Positions 27,165 through 35,362 of a stretch of DNA of 64,000 bases are shown one piece after another (positions within the stretch are counted from its first letter, which is position 1; every line of letters begins with the position of its first letter). A program made the position numbers and the translations under genes. The DNA lies in contig NZ_MWWV01000003.1 in the NCBI RefSeq assembly GCF_002259645.1, positions 62,001 through 126,000 of the forward strand. The letters run 5' to 3'. The DNA comes from Bifidobacterium tissieri. Lineage in GTDB: Bacteria > Actinomycetota > Actinomycetes > Actinomycetales > Bifidobacteriaceae. Under the pieces are notes generated by a model that saw only the letters and a list, made by a program, of their open reading frames with translations, made no database searches and was not told the DNA's origin.

Positions 27165-27983
27165 ATGGTAGAGAACAATGCAGTGCGCACCGACGCGCAA
27201 GCCGCAGCCCCATCCGGCACCCGCACACTGATCCACGGCATCATGGTCATTCGGGCCGTGGCGGCCGGTGCCACCTCACTGCGCGCGGTGGTCGACGCCA
27301 CCGGACTCAGTCGCAGCACCGCTCATCGTCTCATTCAAGCGTTGCGCGTCGAACGATTCCTCCGCGAAAACACCGACGGCGGTCTGCAACTCGGACCCGC
27401 CCTCATCGAACTGGGATTCCAGGCCCTCGACAGCGTCTCCCTCCAGTCCATCGCCCACCCCATCCTCGTCGACCTCGCCCAGCAGGCCAAGGACACCGTG
27501 CACCTCGCCGTCGAGGACTCCGGCATGGCCCTTTACCTCGACAAGATCCACGGCACCCGCGGCATCGAAATCCGCTCCTGGATCGGTGCCCGCATGCCAT
27601 TGACCTACACCGGCATCGGCAAGGCCCTCCTCCTCGACTCGCCCAAACGCTGGCGCAGCCAGTACGTCCAGGACCGCAACCTCACCGGTCGTGACCCCGA
27701 GCACGACTACGCCGACGAATCCGCCTTCGCCTCCGCCATGGCCAAATTCGCCGAACAGGGCTTCGCCTACGACCTCGAGGAAAACGAGCCCGGCGTGCGC
27801 TGCGTCTCCGCCCCCGTCCGTGACGGCCGTGGTGAAATCGTCGCCGCCATCTCCGTCTCCGCCGCCCTTCCCTTCATGCCGCCCAAGCGCATGAAAGCCC
27901 TCGGGCCGCTCGTGGTCGACGCTGCCAGCCGCATCAGCGCGGAGCTGGGGTATAACACCTCCAAGAACGACTCCATCGAGTGA
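27165..27983 (+). CDS. IclR-family transcriptional regulator
   Basis: 272-aa regulator with an N-terminal winged helix (about residues 20-85: LIHGIMVIRAVAAGATSLRAVV, then the recognition helix GLSRSTAHRLIQALR) and the IclR effector domain (about 95-265), which binds small sugar-derived ligands. ATG 27165 is preceded by AAGG; a TTG at 27156 is possible. It lies at the end of the sugar island behind its own terminator. I infer that it binds the TCCC-N7-GRGA sites at the four island promoters; no such site lies before its own gene. Because the sites overlap the -35, it may repress or, as some IclR proteins do, recruit polymerase. Confidence 0.85.
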   Translation: MVENNAVRTDAQAAAPSGTRTLIHGIMVIRAVAAGATSLRAVVDATGLSRSTAHRLIQALRVERFLRENTDGGLQLGPALIELGFQALDSVSLQSIAHPILVDLAQQAKDTVHLAVEDSGMALYLDKIHGTRGIEIRSWIGARMPLTYTGIGKALLLDSPKRWRSQYVQDRNLTGRDPEHDYADESAFASAMAKFAEQGFAYDLEENEPGVRCVSAPVRDGRGEIVAAISVSAALPFMPPKRMKALGPLVVDAASRISAELGYNTSKNDSIE

Positions 27984-27990
27984 TCCGGGA

Positions 27991-28099
27991 GTGATCCGGC
28001 GGAGGCGGCGCGTCTTCCGTCCGGCGGTAGACGAAGGCGTATATCAATACGTCGAGTCTGCCGCCGAACGGAATCCGCGCGCGTCCTGCGCCGGATCAC
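27991..28099. repeat. 109-nt near-symmetric long hairpin, right side of the sugar island
   Basis: Starts 8 bp after the iclR stop. GTGATCCGGCG (27991-28001) pairs with CGCCGGATCAC (28089-28099). Inside, TTCCGT/ACGGAA, CGGCGG/CCGCCG and AGAC/GTCT pair, and the centre is GTAT-ATCA-ATAC. The innermost internal loop is GAAGGC against GTCGA, as in the element at 21814-21918, and the outer ends (GTGAT...ATCAC) are shared, while the other stem bases differ but still pair. Confidence 0.9.
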
Positions 28100-28100
28100 T

Positions 28101-28380
28101 AGGTCCTTCGGTTTCCTTGGGAGGACTAGTGGGTGAGTTTGGGCTCGTTGGGGTTGTGCCCTTCGGTTTCCGTGTGAAGATGATTAGGGGATTTCGGGCT
28201 TGTTGGATGTGGGCCTTTGGTTTCTTTGAAGGGCGCATGAGCTGTGTTGGGTCTCTCGGTCTCTTTGGGAGGATGAGTGGGGAGTCTGAGCTTGTTGGGT
28301 TTGGTCCTTCGGTTTCCGCGGGGAGTGGGGGTCGGCCTTGTCGGGATGAGGCTCTTCGGATTCCTTGGGGAGGTGTATGA
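28101..28380. repeat. Degenerate tandem repeats, about 54-bp unit
   Basis: About six copies of a unit containing CCTTCGGTTTCCTTGGGAGG and GGCTTGTTGGGTTTGG, with starts roughly 40-55 bp apart. No ribosome-binding site or coding signal supports the open frames here. Confidence 0.6.
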
Positions 28381-28721
28381 GGGATTTTGGGTATACCGGG
28401 GTTAGGGATTTGAGAAGTCAGGCGGTGGTCCTGAGCGGGCTGGAGTTCTGTGATCTTCCCGAGGGCATTGCGTCCGCGATTTGTTGGGCAATGGCTCTGG
28501 TGTTTGTGCGGGTGTTGGTTGTGTTAGGCCAAATTGTGCTCAACCGGAGCGCACTCCAACTAACGACAGTGAATTACCTCGGAATAGTCGAAATAATGAT
28601 GTCTGTCCTGATAGGGAACCGGCCCGTACCGGGTTTTCCTCGGATATCGCACTCGGAACACTTGAAACACTTGGAACACCGCGATTACTCAGAACAAATG
28701 CACACTGTGGTCTAACGGTTC
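28381..28721. other. Non-coding stretch with no clear feature
   Basis: Lower GC than nearby genes. A 116-codon open frame (28365-28715) has no ribosome-binding site and no family resemblance, so I do not call it. A short AACACTTG-type direct repeat lies near 28655-28680. Confidence 0.5.
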
Positions 28722-28868
28722 CTAGCCAATTTTGATGGTGTTGTTCACGGCATCGAGTCTGGCGTTGTGCAGTCCGCTGCGGATGGTCGTGATGATGTCG
28801 TAGCGGCGTCGGTCGATCTTTTCGCCGAGCTGGACGAACCCGGGGAAGCCGGACGGGGCGCGTGGCAT
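28722..28868 (-). pseudogene. C-terminal remnant of an ISL3-family transposase
   Basis: On the minus strand the frame reads FVQLGEKIDRRRYDIITTIR followed by SGLHNARLDAVNNTIK, which matches the end of ISL3-type DDE transposases (the GLSNGR-EG-NNKIK region). It is cut on both sides: no catalytic domain upstream, and a stop right after the motif. Hairpin repeats begin at its upstream edge. This is an old insertion-sequence scar. Confidence 0.6.
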
Positions 28869-28892
28869 TAGCGCAATGGGGCGGCCTCGTCG

Positions 28893-29282
28893 TGGCAGAG
28901 AATGATGAATTGGGCTGTATCGTCGTTCTCTGCCAGCGACTGTGGCAGAGAATACGGAATTATGCTTTTTGGTCATTCTCTGCCACGGAAATTTCCCGCT
29001 ACGACTGGTCATGGATACAAGGAAGTCCAATATTCGGTACTGCTGCATTGGATTTGGATAGCAGTGGGACTAGTCCCTGATGGATCCGTGGCAGGGAACG
29101 AATAATAATGACGAATCTGCGTTCTCTGCCATGACTGTGTGGCAGAGAATGTCATTTTGCTGAAATATCGACTTCTCTGCCACGATTTATGGCAGGGAAT
29201 GATGAATTGGGCTGTATCATCATTCTCTGCCAGAGGTCGTGGCAGAGAACGGAGAAATATCCCTTTTGCGCATTCTCTGCCG
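28893..29282. repeat. Array of six 43-nt hairpin units with TGGCAGAGAA arms
   Basis: Units at 28893-28935, 28943-28985, 29089-29131, 29140-29182, 29190-29232 and 29240-29282. Each has TGGCAGRGAA, 23 variable bases and TTCTCTGCCA (last base changed in the sixth). Neighbouring units start 50-51 bp apart. The middles of units 1 and 5 are near-identical; the rest differ. The same family recurs at 50698-51148. Confidence 0.95.
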
Positions 29283-29379
29283 CGAATGACCTGTGTCGCA
29301 CGAGCAGCCTGTACAGTGAATAGCCTTTGCCGTGAATAGCCTTTGCCGCGAATGACCTGTGTCGCACGAGCAGCCTGTG
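29281..29379. repeat. 32-bp direct repeat pair with 16-bp sub-repeats between
   Basis: A 32-bp sequence beginning CGCGAATGACCTGTGTCGCA is found at 29281-29312 and 29348-29379. Between them TGAATAGCCTTTGCCG-type units are repeated twice. Confidence 0.75.
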
Positions 29380-30003
29380 CCGCGAGCAGCTTGGAGTCCT
29401 GTTGCCATCCCGCCAATGCTCGTTGCCGGGACGCGTCGCGCCAACATCTGTCGACCCGTCTGTGTGGGGTCGCGCGATGCGGAGTCATATGCGGAATCAT
29501 AAGGTTTGGTGTCGTACGGGCATAAGGTTTTGGTGTCGTACAGGGTCATGCCGCTCCGTACTTCGGTCCGTCTACTCGTTGACTCATGAAGCAACGCGAG
29601 CATATCGGAGTTCTTCTTCCCCAAAACATCGGGCTCATCCCTGGTGGAAGTGGTCTGCCGTGAACATCCGCAGTCACGTACCGCATGGAAGTTGCCGCAG
29701 CCATGGATGTGAATGAAGGCGTGAAGACATCAAGGCGTGGCTGGATTCATCTGCTTGTCGTGCTCAATCTGCTGCGTCGGGGTTTTGAAATCCAAAACCG
29801 TGGAAGTCGCGATCGCGATCGTGGACGCTATAAACGTCATAGGAACGTGAGCGACGACCGTAGATCCGGTTCGTCCATAACTACCGGTTCATTCTCCCAC
29901 GACTACTGCGGTTCCACGATTACTGCGGCTCTGCGTTGGCCGCGGATGAGTTCGCCGGATGCGCGTGCATTCGTCCACGACTCTGCTACTGCTGCTACAG
30001 CGA
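29380..30003. other. Gene-poor region with degenerate short repeats
   Basis: Contains two copies of ATAAGGTTTTGGTGTCGTAC (near 29500-29545) and two of CCACGAYTACTGCGG (near 29895-29930). Open frames here lack ribosome-binding sites and family resemblance. Confidence 0.5.
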
Positions 30004-31230
30004 CTACTGCACGGAGGCTTCGAAACTGGCGAGGGACTGATCGCCGCTGACCCGGACGCGGGGGAGTGCCATCGGATCGTCGCCGGTATTCGCGCGGCCA
30101 TACTTCGTGGTGAACGCGCACAGAAAACCGACCTCGCGAGCCGCGGCACGGGCATCGTCGGTCGTATCGCCGAACGGGTACGCGAACGCCTGATTCGTGC
30201 CAACGATCGTCGTGGATTTCGTCAGATCATCCACGATCTCCGCATGTGTCATTGCGCTGATCCTGCCACCATGACCCACCGTGCCACCCGCACGATGCAT
30301 GTCAAACGAATGCGACTGGAACTGCACGAACTCATTCGCATTCGCCACCACCTTCTGCGACGCATCCGCATCACTGGCGATGATGAACGACGTTGCCGGC
30401 ACCCGATACTTCGCCAGCAGCGGTATGCCGTAATGCAGGAACCCCTCCTCGCCGTCGTCGAACGTGAGCACCACACTGCGCTTCGGCAGCGAATGCGTGC
30501 CTGCCACATACTCGGCCACCTCCTGCCACGACGGATAGTAGAAGTCATTCGCCGACAGATAGTTCAGCTGCTCCTCAAGCTTCGAATCCAGCAGATAGTT
30601 CGCGTCAAGATGATCGGGTGCGGCGCTCGCCGAATACACATAGTGATACATGAGCACCGGCACGCCGCCGGACTGCTTGTCCATCGAATCGACCACGTGC
30701 ACCGTGCGATCGGTGTGCGCCACATGACCGGACGAATCCGCAACGCTGTACGTGACCGTGTAGTCGCCGGGCTTCGACGTATCCACCGAACCCGACGTGC
30801 GAATGCGATCGTTGAGTATGCCATCCGTCGGCTCGCTCGCATGGGCGCCCGCCTCCAGATACTGTTCGCCCTTGAGCACGACCGTGTTCTCGTCGCCGTT
30901 CACGCCCATCACGATGTCACCGGGATCGGCGGTCGGCACGGCGGATTTGCTCGCCGGTGCGGTGATGGAGGAGTTCGGTGCGGTCGCAGTGCCCGGCTCG
31001 GTCGTCCTCATCGATCCCATTGAATCCATCGACTGCGAGTGCAACGTGTTCACGCCCATCGCCACGCCCAGCACGACAACAAGCGCCGCCACGATGAGAA
31101 TCATCAACGATGCGGTACGGCTTCGCGCGCCGGCATGACGGCCGATCGCATTCGCATGATGTGGGCTTTCACTACGATTATTATTTCGATTTTCATATCG
31201 ATTTTCATTTCGATTCCGACGGCTGGTCAT
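30004..31230 (-). CDS. Membrane-anchored polysaccharide deacetylase with Ig-like domain
   Basis: 408-aa protein. One transmembrane helix at about residues 41-60 follows an Asn/Arg-rich repeated cytoplasmic start; then a Ser/Thr/Pro linker, an Ig-like (DUF5011-type) domain at about 115-181 (KPGDYTVTYSVADSSGHVA), and a NodB/CE4 domain from about 188: VPVLMYHYV, TFDDG at 256-260 and HSFDMH at 307-312. Such enzymes remove acetyl groups from peptidoglycan or other surface sugars outside the cell. It is divergent from aspC. The N-terminal repeat is encoded by tandem TTTTCATWTCGA units (about 31175-31222). Confidence 0.82.
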   Translation of the reverse strand: MTSRRNRNENRYENRNNNRSESPHHANAIGRHAGARSRTASLMILIVAALVVVLGVAMGVNTLHSQSMDSMGSMRTTEPGTATAPNSSITAPASKSAVPTADPGDIVMGVNGDENTVVLKGEQYLEAGAHASEPTDGILNDRIRTSGSVDTSKPGDYTVTYSVADSSGHVAHTDRTVHVVDSMDKQSGGVPVLMYHYVYSASAAPDHLDANYLLDSKLEEQLNYLSANDFYYPSWQEVAEYVAGTHSLPKRSVVLTFDDGEEGFLHYGIPLLAKYRVPATSFIIASDADASQKVVANANEFVQFQSHSFDMHRAGGTVGHGGRISAMTHAEIVDDLTKSTTIVGTNQAFAYPFGDTTDDARAAAREVGFLCAFTTKYGRANTGDDPMALPRVRVSGDQSLASFEASVQ

Positions 31231-31325
31231 CAGCGTCTCCCTGACTTCTCTTGGTTTCTCGATCTCTCTGCATCGTTGATGATTACAGCTTAGAACGATG
31301 CCGATATTGAACGAATCGGTCGCAG

Positions 31326-31376
31326 GGCTGATTCGGGTTCGGCTGATTCGGGTTCGGCTGATTTGGATTCGGTCTG
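31326..31376. repeat. 15-bp tandem repeat upstream of aspC
   Basis: Three copies of GGCTGATTCGGGTTC, the third degenerate, end about 35 bp before the aspC start, directly upstream of its -10 region. Copy number could change promoter context. Confidence 0.75.
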
Positions 31377-31410
31377 TTGTTTTTCGCCGTCTGGTTATAG
31401 GCTGGAAACC

Positions 31411-32628
31411 ATGGCTGAACTCGATGCATGGCAGACCCTTAGCGACCGAATCAACTCCGTTTCCCCCTCCGCCACCCTTGCGGTGGATGGCAAGGCCAAG
31501 GCCCTTAAGGCCGCGGGTGTGGACGTGATCGGATTCGGTGCCGGCGAGCCGAATTTCCCTACTCCTGACTACATCGTGAACGTGGCCGCCGACGCGTGCC
31601 GCGATCCGAAGAACCACCGCTACACGCCCACGGCCGGCCTGCCCGAGTTGCGTCAGGCCATCGCCGACAAGACGCTGCGTGACTCCGGTTACGCCGTGGA
31701 GCCCTCGCAGGTGGTGGTGACCAACGGTGGCAAGCAGGCCGTCTATGAGACGTTCCAGGTGTTGCTCAACGACGGCGACGAGGTGATCATTCCCGCTCCG
31801 TTCTGGACGTCGTACCCCGAGGTCGTCAAGCTGGCCGGCGGCAAGCCCGTCGAGGTATTCTCCGGCTCCGACCAGAACTTCACGCCCACCGTGGCCCAGC
31901 TCGAGGCCGCCCGCACCGAGCGCACCAAGGCCATCGTGCTGAACTCCCCGTCCAACCCCACCGGAGCGGTGTGGCCGGAGGAGACCGTGCGCGCCATCGG
32001 CGAATGGGCCGTGGCCAACCACCTGTGGGTCATCTCCGACGAGATCTACGAGCACCTCAACTACGACGATGCGAAGACCACCTACGTGGGTGCCGTGGTT
32101 CCCGAGGTGCGCGACCAGCTCATCGTGCTCAACGGCGTGGCCAAGACCTATGCCATGACCGGTTGGCGCGTCGGCTGGCTCATCGCCCCCGAACCCGTGG
32201 CCAAGGCCGCCGCCAAGCTCTCCGGACACATGACGTCCAACGTGGCGAACGTGTCGCAGCGTGCCGCGCTCGCCGCCGTGGCAGGTCCGCTCGACGAGGT
32301 GCATGTGATGCGCGAGGCGTTCGACAAGCGTCGCCGTGCCATCGTGGCCGCGCTCAACGAGATCCCCGGCGTGGACTGCCCGACGCCCACCGGTGCGTTC
32401 TACGCGTTCCCGAACGTGGAGGCGCTGCTGGGCAAGCCGCTCGGCCCCAACGGATCCGTGCCCGCCACGTCGTCCGAACTGGCCGCGCTGCTGCTTGACG
32501 AAGCTCACATCGCCGCGGTTCCGGGCGAGGCGTTCGGGGCCCCCGGTTATCTGCGCTTCTCCTACGCTCTGGCCGACGATCAGCTCGCCGAGGGCATGAA
32601 GCGCTTCCAGGATTGGGTCGCCGCCTGA
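31411..32628 (+). CDS. aspC: Aspartate aminotransferase (class I PLP-dependent)
   Basis: 405-aa aminotransferase that interconverts aspartate/2-oxoglutarate and oxaloacetate/glutamate. The PLP lysine is Lys245 in [16 protein letters not shown]; the earlier [11 protein letters not shown] and [15 protein letters not shown] blocks are typical of subgroup I-gamma. TATAGG at 31396-31401 lies nine bases before the ATG, so the mRNA may be leaderless or nearly so; GGAAACC could be a weak ribosome-binding site. It is divergent from the deacetylase gene. A related specificity (alanine or prephenate) is possible. Confidence 0.88.
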   Translation: MAELDAWQTLSDRINSVSPSATLAVDGKAKALKAAGVDVIGFGAGEPNFPTPDYIVNVAADACRDPKNHRYTPTAGLPELRQAIADKTLRDSGYAVEPSQVVVTNGGKQAVYETFQVLLNDGDEVIIPAPFWTSYPEVVKLAGGKPVEVFSGSDQNFTPTVAQLEAARTERTKAIVLNSPSNPTGAVWPEETVRAIGEWAVANHLWVISDEIYEHLNYDDAKTTYVGAVVPEVRDQLIVLNGVAKTYAMTGWRVGWLIAPEPVAKAAAKLSGHMTSNVANVSQRAALAAVAGPLDEVHVMREAFDKRRRAIVAALNEIPGVDCPTPTGAFYAFPNVEALLGKPLGPNGSVPATSSELAALLLDEAHIAAVPGEAFGAPGYLRFSYALADDQLAEGMKRFQDWVAA

Positions 32629-32663
32629 ATCTTATCCTGCCTTGCGGGTCGCTGATCGTCAGT

Positions 32664-33035
32664 TCCCCGTCACGTGGGCCGTGCGGCGTTACGTGGGCCG
32701 CGCGGCCCACGTAACGGGCCTGCAAAAACGTTGTAATTTCAACGATCCTGAACTGGCGTTACGTGGCGCGGACGGCCCACGTAACGTAACACGGCCCACG
32801 TAACGCTTGGCTTGGGCTGCTTGTCTTGGATGGTCGTTCGGCGGTTGTCTGGTTCGGGCGATCTGCAGTGCGTCACAAGGGGCGGGTCGCATCACGTGGC
32901 GCGCTTGGATGGTTCAAATCCCCGTCACGTGGGTCGGGTCGCGTCACGTGGTCCGGCCGGCCCACGTGATGGGCGTGTGGAAACGTTGCAATTTCAACGA
33001 TCTTGAGCTAGTGTCACGTGGTGCTGGCGGTCCGT
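32664..33035. repeat. Two compound palindromic units built on CACGTGGGCC
   Basis: The first unit contains a perfect 30-nt palindrome at 32687-32716 (arms CGTTACGTGGGCCGC) followed by CGTTGTAATTTCAACGATC and further GGCCCACGTAACG copies to about 32802. The second unit, about 32923-33035, has diverged to GTCACGTGG...CCCACGTGAT and CGTTGCAATTTCAACGATC. The order of parts is the same in both. The rest of the gap to tRNA-Trp holds only weak direct repeats. Confidence 0.8.
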
Positions 33036-33228
33036 GTGACGTCGCGATGGCATGCGACACGCGGTGATCGCATGATGGCCACACGGTGACGGTCCCATGA
33101 TGATGGCCGCGCGATAATCATGACCGTTTGGCGCGATAATCATGACCGTTTGCAGGGGATGAATCGTGCGGGCAAGCGCGCGACTCGCCGTTATTTTCTT
33201 CGGTTTCTCATAAAAAACCCGTGGTGGC

Positions 33229-33257
33229 TGGACTTCATTGGCAAAAGCCGCTACTAT
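33229..33257 (+). promoter_or_regulatory. Promoter of tRNA-Trp-secE-nusG
   Basis: TGGACT 33229-33234, 17-base spacer, TACTAT 33252-33257, about 70 bp before the tRNA. Confidence 0.55.
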
Positions 33258-33329
33258 GACCTCTTGGCGGTTCGCCGCCTGCCTAACACCTCTCGTTCGC
33301 GGGTGTGTGTATGATAGGCGAGGTTACCT

Positions 33330-33402
33330 AGGGAAGTGGCGCAATTGGTAGCGCAACGGTCTCCAAAACCGTAGGTTGTGGGTTCGAGTCCCGCCTTCCC
33401 TG
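33330..33402 (+). tRNA. tRNA-Trp (anticodon CCA)
   Basis: 73 nt. Acceptor stem AGGGAAG/CTTCCCT, D-arm with GGTAGCGC, anticodon loop CTCCAAA giving CCA, T-arm GTGGG-TTCGAGT-CCCGC, discriminator G. The 3' CCA is not encoded. It lies directly upstream of secE, a conserved position in many bacteria. Confidence 0.97.
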
Positions 33403-33443
33403 CTAGAGATGAACAACGGTTGCATAAACCAGTGAGGGTGGTC

Positions 33444-33674
33444 ATGGCTAAGAAATCTAACGCTGAAGAGAACGTGGTGAAGCCAAACGTCTTCATGCGT
33501 ATCGGCCTGTTCATCAAGCAGATCATTGACGAGCTCCGCAAGGTCGTTACCCCCACCCGCAAGGAACTGGTGCTCTGGTCCATTGCCGTGTTCATTTTCG
33601 TCATCTTCCTGATGCTTTTTGTCACCGGCCTTGATTTCGGACTGGGCAAGCTCGTAATGCTCATCTTCGGCTGA
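33444..33674 (+). CDS. secE: Preprotein translocase subunit SecE
   Basis: Small SecYEG subunit (76 aa). A cytoplasmic amphipathic segment IKQIIDELRKVVTPTRKEL (about residues 24-43) precedes a single membrane helix (about 44-64). This single-span form is the usual one outside enterobacteria. GAGGGTGGTC lies before the ATG. It sits between tRNA-Trp and nusG, the conserved order. Confidence 0.95.
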   Translation: MAKKSNAEENVVKPNVFMRIGLFIKQIIDELRKVVTPTRKELVLWSIAVFIFVIFLMLFVTGLDFGLGKLVMLIFG

Positions 33675-33764
33675 TTCATCGTCGTATCGCGTATCGTTCG
33701 CGGCTTCTGTAGAATCGACGCTGGATATCATACTGAATTCTTGAATTTCTAAAGGATGCCTGTT

Positions 33765-34649
33765 ATGACTGATGAACTTGATGTGAACGACGAGGCCGTC
33801 GAGGCCCCCGCGACCGAACCCGTCGAGAACACCGACGAGGCGGAGAACGTTGTCGAGAACGCCGACGAGGCTGCTGCCGACGACGCTGTGGATTCCGCTG
33901 AAGACGTCGCAGACGATGACGCCGAATCCGTTGACGCCGAGGCCGAATCGGCTGACGACACTGTTGAAGACGCTGATGACACTGCCGCTGCGGCCGCCGA
34001 AGCCGAGTCCGACTCCGAGACGGACGACGACCCCGGCGAGCGTGCCGTCAAGGCGTACGAGCGTGAACTGCGTACTCTGCCTGGCAAGTGGTACGTGCTG
34101 CACACCTACTCCGGCTACGAGAAGCGCGTGAAGGCCAACATCGAGTCCCGTGTGGCGTCGTTCGGGCTGGAGGATCAGATCTTCCAGTGCGAGATCCCGA
34201 TGCACGAGGTGGAGAAGCACACCGCCAAGGGCAAGAAGGTCGCCACCGAGGTGCTGATCCCCGGTTACGTGCTCATTCGTATGACCGCCGACGAGGAAGC
34301 CCGCCGCATCGTCCGTGAGACCGAGGCCGTCACCGGCTTCGTGGGCCCGACCAAGGATCCGGCGCCGCTCACCCGCAAGGAGGTCGTCTCCATGATGGCC
34401 CCGATGATCGCTTCCGAGGCGCTCAAGGCCGCCGGCGACAAGCCCGCCGCCGCCCGCAAGCGCACCGTCGAGGTGATCTACAAGGTCGGCGAGACCGTCA
34501 CCGTGAACAGCGGCCCGTTCGCCAGTATGTCCGGTGTGATCTCCGAGGTGTCGCCCGCCACGCAGAAGCTCACCGTGCTGGTGTCCATCTTCGGTCGCGA
34601 TACGCCGATGGAACTCGACTTCAACCAGGTGGAAAAGGTGGTCGAATAG
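33765..34649 (+). CDS. nusG: Transcription antitermination factor NusG with acidic N-terminal extension
   Basis: 294 aa. The NGN domain starts near residue 107 ([21 protein letters not shown]) and contains [11 protein letters not shown] and AVTGFVGPT. The KOW domain is at the C-terminus ([22 protein letters not shown]). Residues 1-90 are an Asp/Glu/Ala-rich disordered extension common in actinobacterial NusG and longer than in E. coli. The ATG at 33765 is chosen over 33756, because AAAGGA would overlap the earlier one. A strong terminator follows, so nusG is not co-transcribed with rplK as in many genomes. Confidence 0.95.
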   Translation: MTDELDVNDEAVEAPATEPVENTDEAENVVENADEAAADDAVDSAEDVADDDAESVDAEAESADDTVEDADDTAAAAAEAESDSETDDDPGERAVKAYERELRTLPGKWYVLHTYSGYEKRVKANIESRVASFGLEDQIFQCEIPMHEVEKHTAKGKKVATEVLIPGYVLIRMTADEEARRIVRETEAVTGFVGPTKDPAPLTRKEVVSMMAPMIASEALKAAGDKPAAARKRTVEVIYKVGETVTVNSGPFASMSGVISEVSPATQKLTVLVSIFGRDTPMELDFNQVEKVVE

Positions 34650-34682
34650 TCGCCGCCAAGCGCATCATCGCGCATTAACGTC

Positions 34683-34710
34683 AAGCCGCTCTTCGGAGCG
34701 GCTTTTTCGT
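34683..34710 (+). terminator. Intrinsic terminator of nusG
   Basis: AAGCCGCTC 34683-34691, UUCG tetraloop, GAGCGGCTT 34696-34704, then a T-run. Confidence 0.95.
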
Positions 34711-34843
34711 TTGCTAAAGAACGCAGGATGGCAGCTAAACCATAAAGCTTGTCCCCGGACGCCGGAGGTCAGGGGATGATCATGCCCGCTCCTTAGATGG
34801 GCTGTGGAGCTTATTGCCGTGCATGCACTGCAATTATTCGGCA

Positions 34844-35036
34844 ATCTTCGAGTTCTGTGCGGATTCGAGCCTTGTGCAGACATCTATCTTCGAGTTCTGT
34901 GCGTTCCAAACCGGAAATCCCAAGTATGAACGTTGGAATTCCGCGCATCATACTTCGCGTTTCCGTTCTAGGGCGCACAGAACTCGCAGATAGTTGTCCG
35001 CAGGATCCGGGAATCCGCACAGAACTTGCAGATAGG
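34844..35036. repeat. Nested inverted repeats upstream of the GH3 gene
   Basis: ATCTTCGAGTTCTGTGCG occurs near 34844 and 34886; its inverted form CGCACAGAACTYGCAGAT occurs at 34974 and about 35016. Both pairs are 42 bp apart, so the block is symmetric. The inner pair (34884-34903 with 34974-34993) differs by one base in 20. A third stem AAGTATG/CATACTT (34922-34928, 34948-34954) lies at the centre. Confidence 0.85.
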
Positions 35037-35362
35037 ACATGCATTTCGCGATTATCACGGGAAACTGCGCGCGATCCTCTCCATCTGCCTTTGTCCGAGG
35101 ATGCAGTCCGAGGACGCAAGCCAGTCTGAACCATCCGATATCCCACTCGTCATCAGTGAAGTCCACAGCCATGATCGGCTCAATCCCGTTGTCGAGCACC
35201 TCCCATTCCGACATGCAAAGCGCTGGGATGCCACGCTGCTGGTCCAAATTCGCACATGGAAAACTGTGGGAACAAAAACCGTCGTCCAACCAAGTCGGGC
35301 AGAATGAAGGCAAGAGTGCGGTACCAATGGGGGTGCCGGCTCCTCGAAAGGATGGACGACCA

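Noticed and set aside
28365..28715. 116-codon open frame as a gene
   Set aside because: No ribosome-binding site, starts inside degenerate repeats, and shows no recognisable protein features.
28893..29282. CRISPR array reading of the TTCTCTGCCA-N7-TGGCAGAGAA palindromes with 23-bp spacers
   Set aside because: The 7-bp centre of the supposed repeat is variable, two spacers are near-identical, unit steps are sometimes interrupted, and there are no cas genes. A 23-bp spacer is also shorter than usual.
29685..30050. 121-codon open frame upstream of the deacetylase 3' end
   Set aside because: Composition follows short DNA repeats (Arg-Asp runs), it overlaps the deacetylase gene end and has no start signal.
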